A stretch of 13,731 bases of DNA from an uncultured Muribaculaceae bacterium (GTDB lineage Bacteria; Bacteroidota; Bacteroidia; Bacteroidales; Muribaculaceae). Shown piece by piece: positions 1 to 5,985 of this stretch. The notes beneath the pieces are model-generated. The model had not been told where the DNA came from, ran no database searches, and saw only the letters and a program-made list of their open reading frames with translations. The stretch covers positions 1 through 13,731 of the forward strand of contig CAJUBM010000077.1 in NCBI GenBank assembly GCA_910584735.1. Reading direction: 5' to 3'. Within the stretch, counting starts at the first letter, position 1. Each line of letters begins with the position of its first letter. A program made the position numbers and the translations under genes.

Positions 1-154
1 AAATATTAATATTTTAATAACAGTGGTAAGATTTTTATCGCACCACTACTAATACAGGATTAAAAATCAGACTGGTGTCTATGATTTTACGCTATAAAAT
101 TACGAAATTTTTATGACTTCGGCGTAGCCTGTTTCAATGATCTGGGCTGCAAAT

Positions 155-170
155 ATCATGTCGACATGAT
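155..170. repeat. perfect 16-bp palindrome
   Basis: ATCATGTCGACATGAT equals its own reverse complement and has no spacer. A palindrome of this size in AT-rich intergenic DNA could be an operator for a dimeric regulator, but no gene next to it inside the window explains it. The function is unknown. Confidence 0.5.
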
Positions 171-239
171 GAATCCACAATTTTTTTATCTCAGATTTTG
201 ATGCGGTTGCCCTGACACGAATTACGCACAGAAACTATT

Positions 240-261
240 TTTCTTAAGGCATCTTAAGAAA
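240..261 (-). terminator. inverted repeat after xseB, possible terminator
   Basis: TTTCTTAAG and CTTAAGAAA are perfect 9-bp arms around a GCAT loop. The repeat lies 25 nt beyond the xseB stop codon in the direction of transcription, where a terminator for the minus-strand cluster is expected. The stem is AT-rich and is not followed by a clear T tract on the minus strand, so the terminator call is tentative. Confidence 0.35.
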
Positions 262-286
262 TTACTTATTACCGTATCAATTCTCG

Positions 287-511
287 TTATTGTGGGTTTT
301 CAAGATTGGCAAGAATCGCACGAAGTTCCTCGTCGGTAGCGGTAAGGCGGGCGCGACATTCGGTTATAATCTCGGTGGCACGGCGTGTGAGCGAGGCCAG
401 GCGGTCTATATCGCATTGGTCACCCTGCATCATGCGGAGTATGCCTTCAAGTTCCGCGACAGCCTCGTTATAGGTCATCTCCTTTATATCTTTCATCGGT
501 ATATCTTTCAT
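287..511 (-). CDS. xseB: exodeoxyribonuclease VII small subunit
   Basis: This is the small subunit of exonuclease VII, the cytoplasmic enzyme that degrades single-stranded DNA from both ends into oligonucleotides. In the known enzyme several XseB chains assemble on one XseA. The 74 residues match the family: a MTYNEAVAELEGIL segment at about 12-25, then two helices with the pattern of the XseB helical hairpin, ending in a region like LTATDEELRAIL. Its ATG shares one base with the xseA stop (TGATG on the minus strand), so the two are translationally coupled, and this pairing supports the call. The first codons are unusual: a 12-base direct repeat encodes MKDI twice, so translation could begin at 511, 496 or 478. 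I kept the upstream ATG because it overlaps xseA. Confidence 0.9.
   Translation of the reverse strand: MKDIPMKDIKEMTYNEAVAELEGILRMMQGDQCDIDRLASLTRRATEIITECRARLTATDEELRAILANLENPQ
485..511 (-). repeat. 12-base direct repeat at the xseB start
   Basis: On the minus strand ATGAAAGATATA occurs twice, 15 bases apart (511-500 and 496-485), separated by CCG. The period is a multiple of three, so both copies are read in frame as MKDI and both carry an ATG. It looks like a small in-frame duplication of the start site. Confidence 0.8.
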
Positions 512-1806
512 CAGGTTGATTTTATTTGTGATTTTACACTGCCGTCGGCGAAGGTAGTCTCCAACAATGCTCCCGGAGGTATATCGGCCACAGATTTCAC
601 CGCCACCCCGTCAATGCGGGTTATAGAATAGCCGCGTTTCAACGTTGCTTCCGGCGACAACGCCCCTAACAGCACCTCTGCAGACGACAACGCATCGCGG
701 CGCCGGGATACGATATTGGATGCAGCCGCAGCTATGGCGGCGCCGGTCATTGACAATTTCTGGAGTTGCGGCAGCACCATCCGGGCAGACACCCCCGACA
801 AGGCTACCGAAGCCGAAGACAGGCGGTTACGCGCACGTTCCACCGCCCCCCGCGCCGCCACAGGCAATAGTCCCTGGGCCTGCGCGAGCTGCTCTCGGTT
901 GCCGCTGATGCGGTCGGTAGCGGCCTGCAATATACGCGCTCCGAGGTTTGAGAACGCCGAAAGGGCGGCGTCACCACGGCTGATAAGCCATTCGGCCACT
1001 GCTGTAGGTGTCTTCAGGCGCGCGTTGGCAACATAATCCAGCACCGTGACATCGCGCTCATGTCCTATGCCGATAGCTACCGGGAGGGGAAACTGCGCTA
1101 CCGCCGAGGCAAGGTCGTAATCTTCGTAAGCCTGGAGGTCGGAGGTGGCCCCCCCGCCACGTATTATCACCACCCCGTCCCATTGGTCCATGCAATCGGC
1201 CACATCGCCCAGCGCGGCTATGATTGATGCCGGCGCCGAAGCCCCCTGCATCACAGCCGGAAAGAGGCGCGTCACGAACCGCAGACGGTTCGGCGAACTG
1301 TAAAGCTGGTTCATAAAGTCGCCGTAACCCGCAGCCCCGGGGGCCGAGATAACGGCGATGCGTTGCGGCACCATCGGCCAGCACAGCCGCCGGTTCATCT
1401 CCAGCACACCTTCGGCCTGCAGCCGGCGCAGAATCTCGGCCCGGCGCCGAAGCAGGTCACCCATGGTAAACTCAGGGTTAACCTCGTTTATCACCAGCGA
1501 CATACCGAAGACAGGATGGAACGAGGCCGACGCCCGGACCATGACTTTCAGACCTGAGGCAAACTGCTGCCCCGTCTCACCGTAGAAACGCGCCGCGATA
1601 CGCGAGAAATTGCTGGCCCATATGCAGCCGCGCACACGCGCCATCTGGCGCCCTTGGTCATCTTTCTGGAGCATCTCCATGTAGCAGTGGCCGCCGCGCA
1701 CCTGCACGTCCTGCACCTCGGCAACCACCCACACGTTCTGTGTCTGCGGCTGCTGTACCAGCGACTTCACCATATCGAGCATCTCCAACAACGACAACGC
1801 GCCCAT
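511..1806 (-). CDS. xseA: exodeoxyribonuclease VII large subunit
   Basis: This is the catalytic subunit of exonuclease VII, which removes single-stranded DNA during mismatch repair and recombination. At 431 residues it is slightly shorter than the E. coli enzyme (about 456). An N-terminal OB-fold DNA-binding domain covers about residues 1-110 (VWVVAEVQDVQVRGGHCYMEM near 25-45). The catalytic core follows, with RIAVISAPGAAGYGDF at 149-164, VVIIRGGGATSDL at 212-224 and the diagnostic GIGHERDVTVLDYVANAR at 246-263 followed by KTPTA. A coiled-coil-like helical region at about 280-380 would bind XseB, and the C-terminus has the conserved LKRGYSI. The gene is followed directly by xseB with a one-base overlap. 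The 73-bp gap to the DUF3256 gene shows no clear promoter, so it is probably transcribed with the genes upstream. Confidence 0.96.
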   Translation of the reverse strand: MGALSLLEMLDMVKSLVQQPQTQNVWVVAEVQDVQVRGGHCYMEMLQKDDQGRQMARVRGCIWASNFSRIAARFYGETGQQFASGLKVMVRASASFHPVFGMSLVINEVNPEFTMGDLLRRRAEILRRLQAEGVLEMNRRLCWPMVPQRIAVISAPGAAGYGDFMNQLYSSPNRLRFVTRLFPAVMQGASAPASIIAALGDVADCMDQWDGVVIIRGGGATSDLQAYEDYDLASAVAQFPLPVAIGIGHERDVTVLDYVANARLKTPTAVAEWLISRGDAALSAFSNLGARILQAATDRISGNREQLAQAQGLLPVAARGAVERARNRLSSASVALSGVSARMVLPQLQKLSMTGAAIAAAASNIVSRRRDALSSAEVLLGALSPEATLKRGYSITRIDGVAVKSVADIPPGALLETTFADGSVKSQIKST

Positions 1807-1879
1807 AACTGCAATCTTTAGAAATAAAGGGGGATAATTTTGAACAGTTACTTACCTATTTATAGCAAACATGGCAAGA

Positions 1880-2596
1880 TTACTTATCTTGCTTCAGCTT
1901 GACCATCCGCTTGCCGTCCCAATGGTAGACAAGAGAACCTACGAGCGACGACCCGGCCAGTTCCGTCACCTCCTCGGGGAGATAGGCTCCCACATTATTG
2001 GTGAGTGTGAGATTCTGCGAAGCGGGGTCGTAAGACATCTTCACAAGCATGAACGGCACGGAGTTCTCCAGGTCCGCCTTTTTGTCACGGGCCTCAGGCA
2101 GCGTCCAGTCATCGAGAGTAGGCACTACGAACAACCCTTTCTCTATCGGCTTCCATGCCGAGGTATAGAACTTCACCGAGGAATCCTCAGCCGGTGTCTT
2201 TACTGTGGAGATGAACATCACTACCGGGCGTCCTTTCTCAGAGATGAGACTAATGGTATGCTCGGCAACATCGGAGGTGGTGTAGGTAAGCTGCGAGGGG
2301 GACATGGCAGTGATACGGCACTCCCCGCCGAACTGGTTCTTGGAAGCACGGTCCATCCCCGAGTTGAAATAGTCTATCATGTCGAGCCGGGTCGTACGGT
2401 CAATGGATGGAATCACCTCAATCGGGGCCGACACGAACAGTTGCGCCGCCGTAAGTTCACCCGGCTCGGCGGTGGAAGCGGAGGGAGTCGTCTGCGTGGA
2501 CGTCTGCGCACACGCCTGCGGGGGCATCCCCACCATAACAAGTGCGGATGCCCCTAAAAGGCATATTATCTGACAGATTCGGCTAACCGGCTTCAT
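1880..2596 (-). CDS. DUF3256 family secreted protein
   Basis: The 238-residue protein begins with a basic start, a hydrophobic stretch at about 9-23 and a probable signal peptidase I site after the ACA at 28-30, so it should be exported to the periplasm. A Ser/Thr-rich linker (31-50) leads into a domain resembling DUF3256, a Bacteroidales family of unknown function. Recognisable features are LFVSAP near 53, RLDMIDYFNSGM at 70-81, NQFGG near 87, a central stretch ending in AWKPIE, and YLPEE followed by VYHWDG near the C-terminus. No catalytic motif is visible. It lies 31 nt after the helicase and 73 nt before xseA on the same strand, so it is probably part of that transcript, although a secreted protein has no obvious link with exonuclease VII. 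The family assignment is from memory of its conserved pattern, not a search. Confidence 0.8.
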   Translation of the reverse strand: MKPVSRICQIICLLGASALVMVGMPPQACAQTSTQTTPSASTAEPGELTAAQLFVSAPIEVIPSIDRTTRLDMIDYFNSGMDRASKNQFGGECRITAMSPSQLTYTTSDVAEHTISLISEKGRPVVMFISTVKTPAEDSSVKFYTSAWKPIEKGLFVVPTLDDWTLPEARDKKADLENSVPFMLVKMSYDPASQNLTLTNNVGAYLPEEVTELAGSSLVGSLVYHWDGKRMVKLKQDK

Positions 2597-2627
2597 ATCA
2601 AATCATTTATTTGCAAAATCACGGGGG

Positions 2628-4385
2628 TTACTTACGCTTCTTCCCCTTGCGCGAGGCACGTTCCATGCCGAAAGCCAGGGCGTTCTCACGCGCCTTGCGG
2701 GTAGAGGCATGGGCGTAGTCCTTATCTGCTTCGGCAATCTCGGAGTAGATATGCCTTCCGAGGAAGTCGGCTCCTTTCAAAGCCCCTACGACCCTCTTGG
2801 CATCCGACTTCTTGACATCGAACAGAGAATATGAGGGCATCAGGTCTATACGCCCCACATCCACACGCGGGCCGGAAAGGTTCTTGTTAAGCATCTCTAT
2901 AAGGTTGCCGGCATAGAAACCATCGCGTTTTCCGGCATTTATGTAAATGCGCTCCATCCCTTTCGATGCCGTGCGGCGGTCCTTGTCGGCATTGTCGGGT
3001 CTCTCGCCACGTGCGCCCTTGCCCTCTTTGCCTTTCTTATCCTTACGCGAAGGTTTCTCATCGATAAAGTCAATCTTCGGGGCATCCTTGTAGTAGTCGA
3101 GCAGACGGTGGAACTCCAGCGACAGCACACGCTTAACAAGGTCTTCCGAAGTGAGCCATCCCAGCTTCTTCAACACGCCGGGAGTGTACTTCTCCATAGC
3201 CTCCTCGTCAACCTCCGTACGCTCTATACGGTCGGCCAGGTTGTAAAGCTGCTTCTCTATGATATGCTCGGGGGTAGGCACCTCGCGGCGTTCGAAAGTC
3301 TTGCCTATGATGCGCTCTATCTCGCGGAGCTTCCCCTTCTCGCGGGAATGGATTATGGCTATGGACACACCGGTCTTGCCGGCGCGCCCCGTACGACCCG
3401 AACGGTGGGTATAGACCGAGGTATCCTCGGGGAGACCGTAGTTTATGACATGCGACAGGTTGTCGACATCCAGCCCGCGCGCGGCCACATCGGTAGCCAC
3501 AAGCAGGCGCGTCACCTTGTCGCGGAACTTCTTCATCACTATGTCGCGCTGCTGCTGCGAGAGGTCGCCGTGAAGCGCCTCGGCATTGTAGCCGTCACGG
3601 ATAAGGTTCTCGGCAATCTCCTGCGTGTCGCGGCGCGTACGGCAGAACACTATGCCGTATATATCGGGGGAATTGTCAACCACGCGTTTCAGGGCCAGGT
3701 ACTTGTCGCGGGCGTTCACCATATAATATATGTGGCGCACATTCTCGGCACCCTCGTTGCGGCTACCCACCACGATTTCCACGGGGTCATGCATGTAGTT
3801 CGAGGCGATGCGGGAAATCTCCTTGGGCATCGTAGCCGAGAACATCAGCATCTTGCGGTCATCGGGCACATGGGTAAGAATCTCGTCAATCGACTCTTGG
3901 AAGCCCATGTTTAGCATCTCGTCAGCCTCGTCGAGAACCACCGTGTGCACGTCCTGGAGCTTCACAACCCCGCGCTTGATAAGGTCGATGAGGCGTCCGG
4001 GGGTAGCCACGATAATCTGCACACCTTGGCGCAGGGCCCGAATCTGGCTCTCTATTGACGAGCCGCCATAGACGGGGATCACCTTAAGTTCGGGGATATA
4101 TTTGGAAAAGTCGGCCAGATCGGAAGCGATCTGCAGGCACAATTCCCTGGTAGGCGACAGGATAAGGGCCTGCGGCACATTGCGGCGGCAATCTGTACGC
4201 TGTATCACCGGAAGCCCGAAAGCGGCCGTCTTCCCTGTGCCGGTCTGGGCCAGAGCCACCACATCGCCATCCTCACTTAGAAGGTGGGGTATAACTTTCT
4301 CCTGCACGGGCATCGGAACCTCGAATCCTAATTCCTCAATGGCGCGCAGCAATGGCGAACTCACGCCCAATTCTTCAAATGTCAT
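2628..4385 (-). CDS. DEAD-box RNA helicase with DbpA-type RNA-binding domain (CsdA/DeaD-like)
   Basis: This is an ATP-dependent RNA helicase of 585 residues. All core motifs are visible in order: a Q-motif region with TFEELG at 2-7 and PMPVQ at 24-28, motif I AQTGTGKT at 46-53, PTREL at 78-82, TPGR at 128-131, DEAD at 152-155, SAT at 183-185, FCRT near 247, ARGLDV near 302 and HRSGRTGR at 327-334. A Lys-rich linker (about 445-475) precedes a domain resembling the DbpA/CsdA RNA-binding fold (about 477-550, starting MERIYINAGKRDGF), and the protein ends in a very basic tail (KGKKRK). Relatives with this domain act in ribosome assembly and mRNA turnover, often in the cold. The layout is closest to E. 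coli CsdA (DeaD), but I cannot decide between DEAD-box subfamilies, so no symbol is given. It heads the minus-strand cluster and has a promoter box at 4462-4469. Confidence 0.95.
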   Translation of the reverse strand: MTFEELGVSSPLLRAIEELGFEVPMPVQEKVIPHLLSEDGDVVALAQTGTGKTAAFGLPVIQRTDCRRNVPQALILSPTRELCLQIASDLADFSKYIPELKVIPVYGGSSIESQIRALRQGVQIIVATPGRLIDLIKRGVVKLQDVHTVVLDEADEMLNMGFQESIDEILTHVPDDRKMLMFSATMPKEISRIASNYMHDPVEIVVGSRNEGAENVRHIYYMVNARDKYLALKRVVDNSPDIYGIVFCRTRRDTQEIAENLIRDGYNAEALHGDLSQQQRDIVMKKFRDKVTRLLVATDVAARGLDVDNLSHVINYGLPEDTSVYTHRSGRTGRAGKTGVSIAIIHSREKGKLREIERIIGKTFERREVPTPEHIIEKQLYNLADRIERTEVDEEAMEKYTPGVLKKLGWLTSEDLVKRVLSLEFHRLLDYYKDAPKIDFIDEKPSRKDKKGKEGKGARGERPDNADKDRRTASKGMERIYINAGKRDGFYAGNLIEMLNKNLSGPRVDVGRIDLMPSYSLFDVKKSDAKRVVGALKGADFLGRHIYSEIAEADKDYAHASTRKARENALAFGMERASRKGKKRK

Positions 4386-4420
4386 CTTTAATAGCTGTTA
4401 GTTATTTCGCATTTTTGCGT

Positions 4421-4449
4421 ATATCCCCGGCGGCAGAATATCCCCGCCG
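4421..4449 (-). promoter_or_regulatory. GC-rich hairpin and direct repeat in the helicase leader
   Basis: CGGCGG (4428-4433) and CCGCCG (4444-4449) form a 6-bp all-GC inverted repeat. ATATCCCCG also occurs twice, at 4421-4429 and 4438-4446. Both lie between the promoter box and the helicase start codon, so they would be in the 5' untranslated RNA. Leader structure is a known regulation point for cold-induced helicases, but a regulatory role here is inference. Confidence 0.35.
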
Positions 4450-4461
4450 CGAAAACATCTA

Positions 4462-4469
4462 CAAAGGTA
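4462..4469 (-). promoter_or_regulatory. promoter -7 box for the helicase cluster
   Basis: On the minus strand the bases read TACCTTTG, an exact match to the Bacteroidota -7 consensus TAnnTTTG. It is about 76 bases upstream of the helicase ATG, giving a leader of roughly 70 nt. No good -33 TTG is seen at the expected distance; the best fit is TCG. Confidence 0.6.
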
Positions 4470-4541
4470 CAACAACCAAACGGCCCTTTCGACTTATTTC
4501 CAATCTTTTTTTCAATAATTTAATATCATGCCTGACAATAT

Positions 4542-4561
4542 TAACACCATGGCGGGTGTTA
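4542..4561 (+). promoter_or_regulatory. leader hairpin just upstream of the PepSY-like gene
   Basis: TAACACC and GGTGTTA are perfect 7-bp arms around an ATGGCG loop, ending 10 bases before the start codon at 4572. If transcribed, this hairpin would sit in the ribosome footprint and could influence translation. No matching promoter was found upstream, so transcription of the hairpin is assumed. Confidence 0.4.
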
Positions 4562-4571
4562 TATCTCTGAC

Positions 4572-5033
4572 ATGAAACAGATTAAAACCATAATTATGCT
4601 GCTGGCCATGGTGCTTGCAGCCGCAGGCTCCGCAGCAGCCCTGCCATTCGACAAGTATTCTCTCAATCGCGAAGACCTCCCGAAGGAAGCGCAAGAGATG
4701 CTCACCACCCATTTCCCGAAAGCGAAAGTCTCCATGATAAAGGTTGACCGCCATCTGCTTAAGAAGACCGACTATGACGTAAAACTGGTAAACGGCACCA
4801 AAATAGAATTCAACAACAAAGGCAAGTGGACTTCGGTAGACTGCAAGAAACGTGCCGTGCCGGAGACACTGCTCAAAAAGTCCATGACGAGGCACGTCGC
4901 CAAGAAGCACCCCGGCTCGAAGATAGTACGCATAAAGAAAATCGCTGCCGGTTTTGAAGTGGGGCTCTCTTCGGGCGAGACCTTGCGCTTCAACCATCTG
5001 GGATCGCACACCTCCACCACGGCACCCGAATAA
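4572..5033 (+). CDS. secreted PepSY-like (DUF2874) protein
   Basis: The 153-residue protein has a clear signal peptide (KQIKTIIMLLAMVLAAAGSAAA, residues 2-23), so it is probably periplasmic. The mature part has two related repeats typical of the PepSY-like/DUF2874 family of Bacteroidetes. Repeat one (about 35-91) runs from LPKEAQEMLTTHFPKAKV through YDVKLVNGTKIEFNNKGKW to VDC. Repeat two (about 96-145) has VPETLLKKSM, HPGSKIVRIKK and FEVGLSSGETLRFNHLG. Family members resemble the beta-lactamase inhibitor fold, but their role is not established; binding of a partner protein or ligand is the usual guess. The mature protein is Lys-rich. The gene stands alone: it diverges from the helicase and is followed by a strong intrinsic terminator at 5077-5107. 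The ATG at 4572 is the only start that includes the whole signal peptide. Confidence 0.85.
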   Translation: MKQIKTIIMLLAMVLAAAGSAAALPFDKYSLNREDLPKEAQEMLTTHFPKAKVSMIKVDRHLLKKTDYDVKLVNGTKIEFNNKGKWTSVDCKKRAVPETLLKKSMTRHVAKKHPGSKIVRIKKIAAGFEVGLSSGETLRFNHLGSHTSTTAPE

Positions 5034-5076
5034 GCCCCCTTCCTTACCGACAGCCGAACCATCTGCCAAAAGGGTC

Positions 5077-5107
5077 AACACGGTTTTTTGCAATAACCGT
5101 GTTTTTT
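5077..5107 (+). terminator. intrinsic terminator of the PepSY-like gene
   Basis: AACACGGTT (5077-5085) and AACCGTGTT (5095-5103) are perfect 9-bp arms around a 9-base loop, followed by further T residues to 5107. It lies 44 bases after the PepSY-like stop codon. Its loop and T tract overlap the promoter of the next gene. Confidence 0.85.
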
Positions 5108-5117
5108 CGTAACTTTG
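5087..5117 (+). promoter_or_regulatory. promoter of the HAD phosphatase-histidine kinase pair
   Basis: TTTG at 5087-5090 and TAACTTTG at 5110-5117 are separated by 19 bases, matching the Bacteroidota consensus TTTG-N19-21-TAnnTTTG. The -33 element lies within the loop of the terminator at 5077-5107. The -7 box ends only 4 bases before the start codon at 5122, so transcription should start at or within a base or two of the ATG. Confidence 0.8.
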
Positions 5118-5121
5118 CGGT

Positions 5122-5982
5122 ATGCGAAGAGATACACTGTACGTAACCGACCTGGACGGCACCCTGCTTAACGATGCCTCACGCATCCCGCCCAAGTCCG
5201 TAGCCCTGTTGACCCGCCTGGTGAAAGCCGGCGCCATGTTCACCGTAGCCACGGCGCGCACCCCGGCCACAGTGCAACGGCTGATGTCCGCCATACCAAC
5301 ATCAAGAATCTACCATCCGGCCACAGGTATGCGCTACAACATACCGGCAATCGTAATGACCGGCGCCGCACTATGGGACCGTAACCGCCAGTACTTCCCC
5401 TCCGTAACCCTCATCCCGGAGAAAGACGCCATCGAGATTTCCAACGCCTTCTCCCGGAGCGGGCTGCGCCCTTTCACCTACAGCCTGTCAGGCAACTCGT
5501 TCCTCAACGTCTACCATAGCCGCGCCATGACTCCGCGCGAGGAAGCGTTCTTCAACGAGCGGCGGCGCCTTTCGATGAAGCGTTTCCACCTCGACCAGCA
5601 GCCGTCAACGATGGACCGCGTGGTGCTATTCTTCGCCACAGGCCCCGAACAGGTGGTCGAGGCCGTCTGCGACCAGCTAAAGGAAGTTACGAACTGCTCG
5701 GTGTCATGGTACCGCGACATATTCTCCCACGGCACGGGGCTGATAGACATTTACGCCCCCGGAGTGTCGAAAGCCGATGCCGTACGCCGCATGGCGCGCG
5801 ACATAGGGGCCCGGCGCGTAGTAGTGTTCGGCGACAACCTCAACGACCTGCCGATGATGCAGGTGGCGGACGTAGCGGTTGCGGTAGAAAACGCGCTGCC
5901 TGAAGTCAAGAACCGCGCCGACATAGTCATCGGTCCCAATATCGAAAACTCCGTGGCCCGCTTCATACTCAACGATGCCTGA
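5122..5982 (+). CDS. Cof-type HAD-IIB family phosphatase
   Basis: This is a 286-residue cytoplasmic haloacid dehalogenase-type hydrolase, expected to remove phosphate from a small metabolite. The motifs are complete: motif I DLDGTLL at 10-16 with nucleophile D10 and acid/base D12, motif II TVATART at 41-47 with T44, motif III Lys in GVSKADAV (K217), and motif IV GDNLNDLPMM at 237-246. The large insert between motifs II and III is the C2B cap typical of Cof/YbiV-like enzymes acting on sugar phosphates or cofactors; the substrate cannot be told from sequence. No other usable start precedes motif I (the next Met is residue 39), so the ATG at 5122 is fixed. That ATG almost coincides with the predicted transcription start, suggesting a leaderless mRNA. 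The histidine kinase follows after 3 nt. Confidence 0.92.
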   Translation: MRRDTLYVTDLDGTLLNDASRIPPKSVALLTRLVKAGAMFTVATARTPATVQRLMSAIPTSRIYHPATGMRYNIPAIVMTGAALWDRNRQYFPSVTLIPEKDAIEISNAFSRSGLRPFTYSLSGNSFLNVYHSRAMTPREEAFFNERRRLSMKRFHLDQQPSTMDRVVLFFATGPEQVVEAVCDQLKEVTNCSVSWYRDIFSHGTGLIDIYAPGVSKADAVRRMARDIGARRVVVFGDNLNDLPMMQVADVAVAVENALPEVKNRADIVIGPNIENSVARFILNDA

Positions 5983-5985
5983 CAT

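Larger units (their letters stand above)
1..286. other. AT-rich non-coding region with several palindromes
   Basis: No convincing gene is visible on either strand. The stretch is much more AT-rich than the genes to its right. It contains a perfect 14-bp palindrome AAATATTAATATTT at 1-14, a hairpin with AGTGGT/ACCACT arms at 22-47, a perfect 16-bp palindrome ATCATGTCGACATGAT at 155-170, and a 9-bp inverted repeat at 240-261. A minus-strand frame is open from 234 down to a TAA at 100-102 (44 codons), but it has no ATG near its beginning; its only in-frame ATG is at 157-159 and would give 19 residues. It may be a decayed gene end or chance. No tRNA-like or promoter-like sequence was recognised here. 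Confidence 0.6.

Noticed and set aside
1871..2557. A 228-codon plus-strand open frame opposite the DUF3256 gene
   Set aside because: Its translation is Arg/His-rich with no signal or domain, while the minus frame has a signal peptide and a family-like domain.
3108..3914. A 268-codon plus-strand open frame opposite the helicase
   Set aside because: The helicase has every DEAD-box motif in the minus frame. The plus frame has no known motif and is a codon-bias artefact.
4512..5294. A 260-codon minus-strand open frame opposite the PepSY-like gene and the start of the HAD gene
   Set aside because: It crosses the terminator and promoter between two well-supported plus-strand genes and shows no domain. 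It is a shadow of their codon use.
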